Shown here: positions 1 through 8,050 of the stretch, piece after piece
Numbering within the stretch: the first letter of the stretch is position 1
Layout: every line of letters starts with the position of its first letter
Assembly: GCF_905220705.1 (NCBI RefSeq)
Contig: NZ_CAJNAT010000017.1
Coordinates: 62,001 to 126,000 of the forward strand
Source: Paraburkholderia domus
GTDB lineage: Bacteria > Pseudomonadota > Gammaproteobacteria > Burkholderiales > Burkholderiaceae
Length of the DNA: 64,000 nucleotides
Direction of reading: 5' to 3'
The notes under the pieces: generated by a model
Databases searched by the model: none
Told to the model about the DNA's origin: nothing
What the model saw: the letters and a program-made list of their open reading frames with translations, nothing else
Translations under genes and position numbers: made by a program

Positions 1-763
1 ACGTTTGCTCATATCGATGCCAGTTGAATTTCTTGCCGTACTCGATGCGCGTGGCCGTCGCATGGAGATTCACCGCGTGCGTCGTTCCGAGTGCGCGCGC
101 CCGGTCAAGCATCGTTGCGAAGGACGGGATCTCATCCGCGCCTTTCCACGCAAAAACAGTGACGTTGTGTTCACTGCCTTCGGACGGTGCCAGGGTCACT
201 GCGTTCGCGAAAACTTCCCTGAGCGAGCGCAGGTAGCGATGGAAATCCGGTTCGTCGGTTACCAGATTGGCCACCAGGACGCCGTCATCGCTCAACCTGC
301 GGCGACAGGCTTCATAGAACGTTCTGCTGCCCAGCTCTGCGGGCAGGCCATCGGCATTGAAACCGTCAACCAGCAGCACATCGGGCCGGTGATCCGGAAC
401 CGTGACGTACTGCGCCCCATCAGCACAAACCACCCTGAAGCGCTCACTGTCACGCGGCACATGAAACCGGTCGCGCAGCGCGATCACCTGGGGATTGATT
501 TCGACGACGGAAATCATGGTGTCGGGCAAATGGCGATAGCAGTATTTCGCCAGCGAGCCGCCACCCAGACCGATCATCGAAATGCGGCGCGGGAATGGCC
601 GGAACAGCAGGAAGCCCATCATGGTGCGCGTGTAACCCAGCGCAAGGGCGTAGGGATCGCGCCGCAACATGGTGCTCTGCACCCCGCGCGCGTCAAAGTA
701 CAGCGAAACGACCTGGTCGTTCTCTATGACCACCGGCCTGTTCGCCTTCCTCTTTCTTTTCAT
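1..763 (-). CDS. Spermidine-synthase-like SAM-dependent enzyme, copy 1 (partial, runs off the left edge)
   Basis: The minus frame is open from ATG at 763 to the edge of the window, about 254 codons, and the C-terminus is missing. It carries the SAM-binding glycine motif (IGLGGGSLAKYCYR), an acidic residue after strand 2, and an LLVDGFNADGLP segment where polyamine synthases have their catalytic Asp loop. The protein aligns along its whole visible length with the products at 3587-4414 and 15161-16006, so it is one of three paralogues. The usual aminopropyltransferase D-x-x-D arrangement is not evident, so the substrate is unknown and spermidine formation should not be assumed. It is the third gene of a minus-strand run after the thioredoxin-like and HPr-like genes. 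No strong ribosome binding site precedes the ATG and the frame stays open upstream, so the start is uncertain. Confidence 0.8.
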   Translation of the reverse strand, partial: MKRKRKANRPVVIENDQVVSLYFDARGVQSTMLRRDPYALALGYTRTMMGFLLFRPFPRRISMIGLGGGSLAKYCYRHLPDTMISVVEINPQVIALRDRFHVPRDSERFRVVCADGAQYVTVPDHRPDVLLVDGFNADGLPAELGSRTFYEACRRRLSDDGVLVANLVTDEPDFHRYLRSLREVFANAVTLAPSEGSEHNVTVFAWKGADEIPSFATMLDRARALGTTHAVNLHATATRIEYGKKFNWHRYEQT

Positions 764-833
764 GTGCGTGATCGAAAAATTCCGATGCAGGGGCAATCGG
801 CAGGCGAAGGCCACGCCCCCTTGCAGCGGTCAG

Positions 834-1097
834 TCAAGAGGATTCCTGCGTACACAGCATGGCCGAGAGCGCCTCAAGCGCTGCGGTCTCGTCAGGACCA
901 GCTGCCAGAATGTGCAGCTGGGTGCCTGCCTTTGCCCGCAGGGACATCACCGACATGACATCCTTGGCATTGACGGACCGGCCGTTCGCCATGCAGATGA
1001 TGTCGCTCACGAACCGGGATGCGTGAACGGCAAGCCTCGCCGACCCGTGTCCGTTCAAACCCCACGTGCCGCCCACCTGAATCAATGCCTCAACCAA
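834..1097 (-). CDS. HPr-like protein lacking the phosphorylatable histidine
   Basis: This 87-residue protein matches the HPr (PTS phosphocarrier) fold along its length: the segment GRSVNAKDVMSVMSL corresponds to the HPr region around Ser46, and the C-terminal helix (DETAALEALSAML) fits. The active-site motif G-L-H15-A-R-P-A reads G-L-N15-G-H-G-S, so the His that carries phosphate in PTS proteins is Asn. Position 46, the regulatory serine of HPr, is Asp. It therefore cannot be a normal phosphocarrier and may be a regulatory or orphan HPr-like protein. The start shown is TTG at 1097; the frame stays open upstream, so the N-terminus could be longer. It lies between the thioredoxin-like gene and the SAM-enzyme gene, on the same strand. 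Confidence 0.72.
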   Translation of the reverse strand: MVEALIQVGGTWGLNGHGSARLAVHASRFVSDIICMANGRSVNAKDVMSVMSLRAKAGTQLHILAAGPDETAALEALSAMLCTQESS

Positions 1098-1146
1098 CCC
1101 GCCCCCTGTGTAAACCGTAACCCAGGCCCGAACCGGCCGGCCGTGC

Positions 1147-1593
1147 TCAGTGCATCAAACCGGCGACGACCCGGGCAAAGAAAGCCCGCAGCAGCGGGTC
1201 CCACATTTCATTTCCCAAAGCGATTTCGGCCGTGTCCAGCCGCTTCATTTCCCGATCGAGGTAAATGGCGCGAAGCGACCTTGGGTGCGGCGGCCCGACA
1301 AAGAACTGGCCGTCGTCATCAAGAAACAGAAATGGCTTCTGCCTGTAGCGGCCCCCGAGCAGGGAGGTCGCATCCAGGACATGGCGGGCCGATCCCTTCT
1401 GATAGACAAAAATGACGTTGACTCCGCATTCTTCCAGACGGTCGCAGATATCCGAAAAACGGTAAAGCATCTGGAATCCGCGTTCGCCCGCCTTGCCCAC
1501 GCCAATGACGATCAATCCGCGACGACCCATCACGTCCCGCAGATACAGGTGCGTGTAGTCGTGGGACAGCAGCGGAACACTTGCATCAATCAC
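1147..1593 (-). CDS. Thioredoxin-fold-like protein of unknown function, copy 1
   Basis: The preferred start is GTG at 1593, preceded by AGGGAGG at good spacing; it gives 148 residues whose N-terminus lines up exactly with the paralogue at 14021-14524. Longer starts at 1638 (TTG) and 1620 (ATG) are possible. Shared blocks with the paralogue are RG-(L/I)-(I/V)-V-x-GVGK-x-GERGFQM, a GVN strand, a (R/Y)-VLD segment and a D-DG-(Q/H)-FF hairpin. The strand-helix-strand order and the D-x-DG hairpin look like a thioredoxin or AhpC-type fold, but no C-x-x-C motif is present. The function is unknown. It is first in the minus-strand unit with the HPr-like and SAM-enzyme genes, and its upstream region carries the palindromes at 1680-1729. 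Confidence 0.65.
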   Translation of the reverse strand: MIDASVPLLSHDYTHLYLRDVMGRRGLIVIGVGKAGERGFQMLYRFSDICDRLEECGVNVIFVYQKGSARHVLDATSLLGGRYRQKPFLFLDDDGQFFVGPPHPRSLRAIYLDREMKRLDTAEIALGNEMWDPLLRAFFARVVAGLMH

Positions 1594-1679
1594 GTCGACC
1601 TCCCTGCCGCGCACAGGCATACACCTCGTTTCGCGCAAGCCCGGCCTGCAACGTGACCAACAAGATTCCTGCCCAAGCC

Positions 1680-1729
1680 TGCTATATTATTAGCATTTCA
1701 GGATAAGTCAATGATAATTGTATTATCAT
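1680..1729. promoter_or_regulatory. Operator-like palindromes upstream of the thioredoxin-like gene
   Basis: ATGATAATTGTATTATCAT at 1711-1729 is a perfect inverted repeat with 8-bp arms and a 3-bp spacer. Just beside it, TGCTA-TATTAT-TAGCA (1680-1695) is a second, shorter inverted repeat with the half-site ATTAGCAT. The same design, RTGMTAAT-N3-ATTAKCAT, recurs at 17097-17115, and a near variant is at 2913-2931. The AT-rich sites stand out from the GC-rich surroundings. The remaining space between 1594 and 1953 shows no gene. The binding protein is unknown. Confidence 0.55.
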
Positions 1730-1952
1730 GATTTGGCGGTACCCATTGCGAAGGACGGCCAGTCAGTTCGCCGCTTCTTCCATGCACACACGCGTACGCC
1801 CGGAGAGCGTTCCTGCATCGAGGATCGATCCGGCTCCTGAACGGGCGGCTGCGCTGCGCACTGTTGAGATCAGTCGACGACGGCCACCGCAAAGGTGCCG
1901 GTAACGCAACCGACGCTGCACTGGAATCAGTCTCGCGACCCGTGCCCGGCGT

Positions 1953-2723
1953 CTAGCGGTCGAGTCGGTCGAGTCGATAGGCCTGCTCGCGCAGGTCGTC
2001 AACCAGTGGCACGATAGCCAGCACAATCAGCACGCCCGCAAGCGGTACCGTCGACGCGTAGCCGATGTGCTTGAATCCCATCGCACCGGTAAAACCACCG
2101 ACGACGAACATGGCCAGCATCGTTCCGTGCACTTTCAGCCTCGCCCGATTCGCCAGTACGAAGGGTGCGCCAGGGTCGGTCCTCGCGGAATTCCAGTAAA
2201 AGAGCTTGCCCAGTTCGATGCCGATGTCCGTCACGATTCCGGTCATGTGGGTGGTACGGATTTCGGCACCGGACAGTTTGGTGATCATGGCGTTCTGCAG
2301 ACCCATGATGAAGCACAGGAGCACAACGGTCGCTGGTACGAACAGCGTATCCCACAGCGCCAGATGACTGCCGAGCAGCCCGAAACACAGCAACAGGACG
2401 GCCTCGATCAGCAACGGCGACGCGTACTGGCTGTGTAGCCGCCGGCGCCGCCCCCAGTTCACGAGCACGGCGGAACAGGCGGCGCCCAGCAGGAACGAGA
2501 TCAGCGATGCGGCGCCGGCCAGAACCAGTGTGAGATCGCCCAGCGCCGCCTGGTCGGCAATCGAGGACACCACGCCGCTCATATGGGACGTGTACTGCTT
2601 CACCGCCAGAAAGCCACCGGCGTTAGTAGCGCCCGCCACGAACGTGAGCGAAAAACCAAGTTGCCTGTCTGCCCCGGTGCTCCGGTTCTTCCCGGTCAGG
2701 CTCCGGAAATACTGTGCTGGCAT
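1953..2723 (-). CDS. YoaK/DUF1275 family membrane protein
   Basis: The product has 256 residues and about six hydrophobic segments. It shows the DUF1275 hallmarks: an early NAGGF motif, SHMSG about 20 residues later, and LQNAMITK followed by RTTHMTG in the middle. The family is widespread in bacteria and has no established biochemical role. The gene is transcribed away from the palindrome at 2913-2931, which lies about 190 bp upstream and also faces the CZB-domain gene on the other strand. Confidence 0.85.
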   Translation of the reverse strand: MPAQYFRSLTGKNRSTGADRQLGFSLTFVAGATNAGGFLAVKQYTSHMSGVVSSIADQAALGDLTLVLAGAASLISFLLGAACSAVLVNWGRRRRLHSQYASPLLIEAVLLLCFGLLGSHLALWDTLFVPATVVLLCFIMGLQNAMITKLSGAEIRTTHMTGIVTDIGIELGKLFYWNSARTDPGAPFVLANRARLKVHGTMLAMFVVGGFTGAMGFKHIGYASTVPLAGVLIVLAIVPLVDDLREQAYRLDRLDR

Positions 2724-2912
2724 CGGCTAATGGCTCCTGGTTCGCGTGGTCAGACCATGCGCCGACGAAACAACGCACGGGCACAGCAGATGGCCTTTCA
2801 GATCCGGCATCGGTTGATAGACATGTCCCCGGCGCCCCGAACAAAGCCGGCAAGTTCGTTGTGCGTCTCGCTGGATCATCCCCTGTGGAATCGGATCAAT
2901 AAAGCTGCTAGG

Positions 2913-2931
2913 ATGATAACGCAATTATCAT
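2913..2931. promoter_or_regulatory. 19-bp operator-like palindrome between divergent genes
   Basis: ATGATAACGCAATTATCAT is a perfect inverted repeat with 7-bp arms around a 5-bp centre. It matches the 19-bp site at 1711-1729 at every arm position but one per side, and has the same total length. It lies between the divergently transcribed DUF1275 gene (minus) and the CZB-domain gene (plus), where a regulator could control both. A Fur-type 7-1-7 box has similar arms but different spacing. Confidence 0.55.
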
Positions 2932-3113
2932 TAACTGCTAACTTGATGCCCCTGGCCAACGTGCACTCCGAGGGGCGGGTGATGCCAGGAGATGTTGCGG
3001 ATGGGTCCCCAGCGGCAACGATGCAGACTCAGCACGCGGTTGATTGCAAGACGACAAAAACAGGCGGCCGACAGGCTACCTGGTGCCGCGCGTGACGTAT
3101 TGGGAGAAGTGCC

Positions 3114-3509
3114 ATGCTGTTTGACGATACGCTTGAAGAACACCGGATGGCGGGCGTCTCGTTGCGGTGCGGGATCCACCAGCGCGTGCAGCTCAATACA
3201 TGCGCTTTCGCCAATGAGCGCAGCTGCGCACTCGGTCGCTGGCTTCATGAAGACGGCACGCGCTGCGATGAGTTTCCGGAACTCCAGCAGTTAAGGATGG
3301 CGCATGCAAGTTTTCATACGATCACCCTGGTCATCGCGATTTCCATCACGCAAGGGCGTCTCGCCGAAGCGGCCGTCATACTCGAGCCTGATGCCCTGTT
3401 CGAAAGCGCGACACGCATGCTCATACACGCGGTGTCGCGTTTCGAAAAACGCTCGGGTGTGGGTGCGGCACCCGCATCCACACCCGCACCGTTCGGGCTG
3501 ATACATTAA
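3114..3509 (+). CDS. CZB (chemoreceptor zinc-binding) domain-like protein
   Basis: This is a small soluble protein of 131 residues. The stretch C-A-L-G-R-W-L-x(5)-G followed by F-P-E-L-x(6)-H-x-x-F-H matches the core of the CZB domain, in which one Cys and three His bind zinc. CZB domains sense oxidants or zinc in chemoreceptors and diguanylate cyclases; here the domain stands alone. The last 20 residues are rich in Ala and Pro and look unstructured. A ribosome binding site (GGGAG) precedes the ATG. It is followed after 77 bp by SAM-enzyme copy 2 on the same strand, so it may lead the transcription unit of the membrane complex. Confidence 0.6.
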   Translation: MLFDDTLEEHRMAGVSLRCGIHQRVQLNTCAFANERSCALGRWLHEDGTRCDEFPELQQLRMAHASFHTITLVIAISITQGRLAEAAVILEPDALFESATRMLIHAVSRFEKRSGVGAAPASTPAPFGLIH

Positions 3510-3586
3510 GGTCGCCGTGACGATCCGGTCGTTGCATGACGCAGGTTCGCGGCACCTGATCTGCGCAGTTTCAGGAGAAGAATGAA

Positions 3587-4414
3587 TTGTCGGCCGATCA
3601 CAATCAGTTCAGACGTGCCCTGGCGGAGCGATGGGGCAAGACTTTCGGGGAACCCGTGATACACGAGGGCCTGCGCACGCGGTCGCTGTGTTTCGACGCT
3701 CTCGGCATACAAAGCTCGATGCGCAGGAGCGATCCAGTCGAGCTCGACCTGCCGTACACGCGGGCCATGATGTCGTTCCAGCTCTTTCGCCCCGATCCCA
3801 AAGACATTTTGATCGTGGGTCTGGGCGGAGGATCACTGTCCAAATACTGCTTTCACAAGTTTCCGGCGGCACGGGTGACCACAGTCGAAATCGACGTGAG
3901 AGTCATCGCGCTACGCGAATGGTTTGTCATCCCGCCCGATTCGGAACGGTTCCAGATCGTGCACGCCGACGCGGCCGAATATCTCGCGGACAGGGCCGGC
4001 GTCGCAGACGTGATCCTGCTCGACGGCTTCGATGCGTTCGGGTTGCCTGCCAGCCTGTCGAGCCAGTCCTTCTACGACGCCTGCCATGCCGCGCTGCGTG
4101 ACGAAGGTGTGCTGGTGGCCAACCTGCTGAACAGCGACCCGCGACTCGCCACCCACCTCGACCGGATACGCCGCGCATGCGATGGAAAACTGTTCCACAC
4201 TATGGCACGACGTGAAGGCAACACCATTGCCATCGGGGTCAAACAGGGCACCGTCCCTGGATGGCTTGACCTCTATGCCCGCGCGGAAGCCATCACGAAA
4301 TCGATGGGGCTCGACCTGTACCGGTATGTCAAAAAAATGGAACGTCATCACCGGGCAGAGGCCGTTCCGGGATACCCTTCGCCCCACACACTGACCGTCG
4401 GACAGGACGTCTGA
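3587..4414 (+). CDS. Spermidine-synthase-like SAM-dependent enzyme, copy 2
   Basis: The product has 275 residues. The SAM-binding motif is VGLGGGSLSKYCF, followed by VEIDVRVIALRE, whose acidic residues would hold the ribose and methionine, and by LLDGFDAFGLP at the position of the catalytic loop. The start is TTG at 3587 behind AGGAG; the ATG five bases upstream is in another frame. The gene ends 20 bp before the first gene of the hydrogenase-4-like complex and is probably cotranscribed with it. It is a paralogue of the genes at <1-763 and 15161-16006. The substrate is not known. Confidence 0.8.
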   Translation: MSADHNQFRRALAERWGKTFGEPVIHEGLRTRSLCFDALGIQSSMRRSDPVELDLPYTRAMMSFQLFRPDPKDILIVGLGGGSLSKYCFHKFPAARVTTVEIDVRVIALREWFVIPPDSERFQIVHADAAEYLADRAGVADVILLDGFDAFGLPASLSSQSFYDACHAALRDEGVLVANLLNSDPRLATHLDRIRRACDGKLFHTMARREGNTIAIGVKQGTVPGWLDLYARAEAITKSMGLDLYRYVKKMERHHRAEAVPGYPSPHTLTVGQDV

Positions 4415-4434
4415 GGGCACCGGAGACAACGCCG

Positions 4435-6444
4435 ATGGAACATCTGCTGGTCGTCCATTACGTGCTGCTGGTGGTCGCCGGCTGGTTGGTCGTCGGGGTT
4501 CTGGGACTCGCGAACCTGCACCGCACACGCGTGGTGGCACATGGCCTGTTTCCGCTCGGTGCCGTATTCGGTCTGCTTCTGTGCGGACTGGGCCTGGCAG
4601 GTGTATTTTCGGATCCCCAGGAAGCCGTCCTGCCGCTCGGGTTGCCGGACCTGCCGTTTCATCTGAGGCTCGACGGCCTGTCGGCGTATTTCCTCACGGT
4701 ACTTGGCGTGGTAAGCACGGGTGTAAGCGCGTTCTCCGCCGGTTATTTCCGCAAGGGCGAGGGCACGCCACCCGGATTGCTGTGCTTCGAATATCACGTG
4801 TGCCTCGCGAGTATGGCGGTGCTGCTGCTGGCGGACGATGCATATTGCTTCATGGTCGCGTGGGAGACGATGACGATATCGGCCACCTTCCTGGTGATGA
4901 CCAATCACCGCATCGCCGAGATTCGCCGGGCCGCCTGGCTCTACTTCCTGATCTCCCACGTCGGCGCGCTGGCGCTCCTGCTCTGCTTCGGCCTGTTACA
5001 GGCCAATACCGGCGACTATACGTTCGCCAACATGCGACAACAGCATCTGGACGTGTTCTGGGCATCCATCGCGTTTCTGCTGGCGCTGTTCGGTTTCGGC
5101 ACAAAAGCAGGCATATTTCCGCTGCATGTCTGGCTGCCGGAGGCTCATCCGGCGGCGCCGTCGCCGGTATCGGCCCTCATGAGCGGGTTCGTCCTGAAAG
5201 CGGGCCTGTACGGCGTGTTGCGCACAGTGTTCGACCTGCTGCACGTGCAGATCGCGTGGTGGGGCGTGCTCATGCTGATGCTCGGACTCTTCACCGCGCT
5301 GTTCGGGGTCGTGTTCAGCGCCATCCAGACGGACATGAAGCAGCTGCTTGCGTACTCATCAATCGACAACATCGGCTTGATGTTCGTCAGCATGGGGCTG
5401 ACGATCCTGTTTCGCGCATACGGAATGAGCGCGCTGGCTGCCCTGTCGTTGACGGCCCTGCTCTATCAGATCGCCAGCCACGCGACATTCAAGAGCCTGC
5501 TGTTTCTCGGCACCGGTTCCGTGCTCCATGCGACGGGCGAGCGCAATCTCGGGCGACTGGGCGGCCTGATCCGCTTCATGCCGTGGACCGCCTGGGCTGC
5601 ACTCGTGGGCGCGTTTGCAAGTGCGGGTCTGCCGCCGTTGAGCGGCTTCGTCTCCGAATGGCTGCTGCTGCAGAGCTTTCTGTTTACGCCAGGGCTGCCT
5701 GACCCGTTCCTGAACATGGTGGTCCCGCTCGTCGCCGCGCTGATTGCTCTCGTGGCCGCGCTCGCGGGCTACACGATGGTCAAGTTCTTCGGCATCATCT
5801 TTCTCGGCCAGCCTCGCGAGGCGAAGTTACGCGATGCACGGGATGCAAGTCCGTGGGAGCGCGTCGGCTTCGTGTGGCTCGCAGCGATATGCGTGCTGCT
5901 CGGGCTGTTGCCGGTGCAGTTCGTGATCGTTCTGGATCGCGTCACACAGATGCTGATTGGCGCGGGGATCGGCGCCACCGTCGCGAGGAATGGCTGGCTG
6001 CTGCTCGCACCCACCAGTGTAGGCCGGGCCAGCTACATGCCGCTGGTTTTCCTGCTGTTCTTCGTTGCCTGTTGCGGGCTCGCGTGGCTGCTGGTACGCC
6101 GTCTTTACCATGGGCGCCTGCGACGTGCTGCCCCCTGGGCCTGCGGCTTTCCGTTCGTGAACGCGCGTATGCAGGACACGGCAGAAGGGTTCGGGCAGCC
6201 GATCCGGGAGATCTTCGCGCCGCTGTTCAGGATCGAACGGCGGCTGCCCTCTCCGTTCGACGAACACCCCGCGTACAGCGTCACCGTGACGGATCGCGCG
6301 TGGACCCTGATTTACGAGCCGCTCGAGCGACTGGTCCGGCGAATCGCGGCACTGGCCGGCTTGCTCCAGACAGGCCGCATTGCCGTCTATCTGATGCACA
6401 GCTTTCTCGTGCTGATCGTCCTGCTGATGCTGGTGAGACGATGA
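4435..6444 (+). CDS. HyfB/NuoL-like antiporter-type membrane subunit
   Basis: The product has 669 residues and many transmembrane helices, and belongs to the NuoL/MrpA/HyfB family. Family markers include WETMTI with the conserved membrane glutamate, KAGIFPLHVWLPEAHPAAPSPVSALMS split over two helices, and QTDMKQLLAYSSIDNIG. These subunits move protons or sodium in complex I, Mrp antiporters and membrane-bound hydrogenases. It is the first gene of a tightly packed operon with hyfC-, hyfE-, hyfF-, hyfG- and hyfI-like genes, and its stop overlaps the next start (ATGA). Confidence 0.88.
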   Translation: MEHLLVVHYVLLVVAGWLVVGVLGLANLHRTRVVAHGLFPLGAVFGLLLCGLGLAGVFSDPQEAVLPLGLPDLPFHLRLDGLSAYFLTVLGVVSTGVSAFSAGYFRKGEGTPPGLLCFEYHVCLASMAVLLLADDAYCFMVAWETMTISATFLVMTNHRIAEIRRAAWLYFLISHVGALALLLCFGLLQANTGDYTFANMRQQHLDVFWASIAFLLALFGFGTKAGIFPLHVWLPEAHPAAPSPVSALMSGFVLKAGLYGVLRTVFDLLHVQIAWWGVLMLMLGLFTALFGVVFSAIQTDMKQLLAYSSIDNIGLMFVSMGLTILFRAYGMSALAALSLTALLYQIASHATFKSLLFLGTGSVLHATGERNLGRLGGLIRFMPWTAWAALVGAFASAGLPPLSGFVSEWLLLQSFLFTPGLPDPFLNMVVPLVAALIALVAALAGYTMVKFFGIIFLGQPREAKLRDARDASPWERVGFVWLAAICVLLGLLPVQFVIVLDRVTQMLIGAGIGATVARNGWLLLAPTSVGRASYMPLVFLLFFVACCGLAWLLVRRLYHGRLRRAAPWACGFPFVNARMQDTAEGFGQPIREIFAPLFRIERRLPSPFDEHPAYSVTVTDRAWTLIYEPLERLVRRIAALAGLLQTGRIAVYLMHSFLVLIVLLMLVRR

Positions 6445-7391
6445 TCACACTCTCCGGATTGCTCTCCCAGGGGCTGGAAATCCTGCTCGCGCTCGCAGCA
6501 GCGCCCTTGCTAGGCGGTTGGGTCAACATGTGCCGCGCGCGCTTGCAGAACCGCCGTGCGCCCAGCATCTGGCAGCCTTACCGAATGCTTCACAAGCTGT
6601 TCAACAAGGAGTCGGTCGTCGCCGACCACGCCAGCCCCATATTTCGCGGCGCGCCATATGTCGTCTGGGCTTGCATGACGCTCGCTTGTGCGATCGTGCC
6701 CACGCTTTCCACCGATCTGCCGCTCTCGCCGGCTGCGGACGCGATCGCCCTGGTAGGCCTTTTCGCGCTGGCTCGCGTGACAATCTCGCTGGCCGCGATG
6801 GACATCGGCACCGCGTTCGGCACGCTCGGCGCGCGCCGCGAGATGCTGGTAGGCTTCCTCGCGGAGCCTGCCCTGCTGATGGTCCTTTTTTCGGCGTCAC
6901 TGATCACGAAGTCGACCTTGCTGACCAGCATCGTCTCCACGCTCAGCCATCGCGAACTGGCGATCTATCCGAGCCTCGCGTTCGCGGGGATCGCATTCAC
7001 GATGGTGTCGCTCGCCGAAAACGCGCGCCTGCCGGTCGACAACCCGACCACGCACCTCGAACTGACGATGATCCACGAGGCGCTGATCCTCGAGTATTCC
7101 GGCCGGCATCTCGCGCTGATGGAATGGGCCGCGAGCCTCAAACTGTTCGCGTACTCCTGCATCGGCCTCGCCTTGTTCATCCCGTGGGGCATCGCCGAGG
7201 CCGGCAATCCGATGGCGCTGCTGCTCGCCATACCGGCGCTCTTCGTCAAGCTATTGATAGGTGGCGCGGCGCTTGCGGTCGTCGAGACGACCAACGCGAA
7301 GATGCGCATTTTCCGCGTGCCGGAGTTCCTCGCGACAGCGTTTCTGCTGGCCGTCATCGGCATGCTCGTTCACTTTCTGCTGGGGGCGTGA
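6441..7391 (+). CDS. HyfC/NuoH-like membrane anchor subunit
   Basis: The product has 316 residues and about eight transmembrane helices. It contains the NuoH/HyfC loop ENARLPVDNPTTHLELTMI, which forms part of the interface between the membrane arm and the Fe-S and large subunits. The start at 6441 overlaps the previous stop by 4 bp. In complex I this subunit lines the quinone cavity; in group 4 hydrogenases it couples the catalytic arm to ion pumping. Confidence 0.88.
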   Translation: MITLSGLLSQGLEILLALAAAPLLGGWVNMCRARLQNRRAPSIWQPYRMLHKLFNKESVVADHASPIFRGAPYVVWACMTLACAIVPTLSTDLPLSPAADAIALVGLFALARVTISLAAMDIGTAFGTLGARREMLVGFLAEPALLMVLFSASLITKSTLLTSIVSTLSHRELAIYPSLAFAGIAFTMVSLAENARLPVDNPTTHLELTMIHEALILEYSGRHLALMEWAASLKLFAYSCIGLALFIPWGIAEAGNPMALLLAIPALFVKLLIGGAALAVVETTNAKMRIFRVPEFLATAFLLAVIGMLVHFLLGA

Positions 7392-8050
7392 TGCACGGAT
7401 TCGCCACGCAGATCATCAACTTCCTGGCCGCGATCCTGCTGCTGCTGTCGTTCGCGATGCTCAGCCAGCGCCGGATCCTGTCGCTGATCCACCTCTATAC
7501 GCTGCAGGGCCTGACACTCGTGTCAGCCAATGTGATCCTCGGATACGTCACCGCCGACGTGCACCTCTATATCTCCGCCGCACTCACCCTGGTGCTCAAG
7601 GTTGGCCTGATCCCCTGGATACTTTATAGGCTCGTGCAGCGCCTGAACGTCAAGACGGACGTGGAGCCGCTCCTCAACATTCCCGCCACGCTGCTGATCG
7701 GCATCGTGCTCGTGATCATTGCATTCAACGTGGCGTCGCCGATCAGCCAGCTCGCCTCATCGGTCGCACGCGGCACGCTCGGCATCGCGCTTGCCTGCGT
7801 GCTGCTGTCGTTCATGATGATGATTACCCGCGCGAAGGCGATCCCTCAGGTAATCGGCTTCCTGTCGATGGAGAACGGTCTGTTCTTTGCCGCTGCCGCG
7901 GCAACGAACGGCATGCCGATGATCGTCGAACTCGGCATTGGACTCGATGTGCTGGTGGGCATCCTGATCCTCGGCGTGTTCATGTTCCAGATCCGAGAGC
8001 AGTTCGACAGTCTGGACATTCATCACCTGGAAAAACTCAAGGATGACTGA
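7391..8050 (+). CDS. HyfE-like membrane subunit
   Basis: The product has 219 residues and about six or seven hydrophobic segments, with MENGLFFAA in the middle. It is of the HyfE type; its N-terminal half resembles the NuoK-like subunits of hydrogenase-4 complexes. The start overlaps the previous stop (TGATG) and its own end overlaps the next gene by 8 bp, so translation of all four membrane genes is probably coupled. Confidence 0.85.
   Translation: MHGFATQIINFLAAILLLLSFAMLSQRRILSLIHLYTLQGLTLVSANVILGYVTADVHLYISAALTLVLKVGLIPWILYRLVQRLNVKTDVEPLLNIPATLLIGIVLVIIAFNVASPISQLASSVARGTLGIALACVLLSFMMMITRAKAIPQVIGFLSMENGLFFAAAAATNGMPMIVELGIGLDVLVGILILGVFMFQIREQFDSLDIHHLEKLKDD

Noticed and set aside
5..958. 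Plus-strand frame of 317 codons at the left edge
   Set aside because: The minus strand here encodes the SAM enzyme with the IGLGGGSLAKYCYR motif and paralogues elsewhere in the window. The plus frame has no domain.
1711..2931. The 19-bp palindromes as Fur boxes
   Set aside because: The arms resemble TGATAAT/ATTATCA, but the spacer is 3-5 bp and not the single base of a 7-1-7 Fur or PerR box, and no iron genes are adjacent. The regulator is left unassigned.
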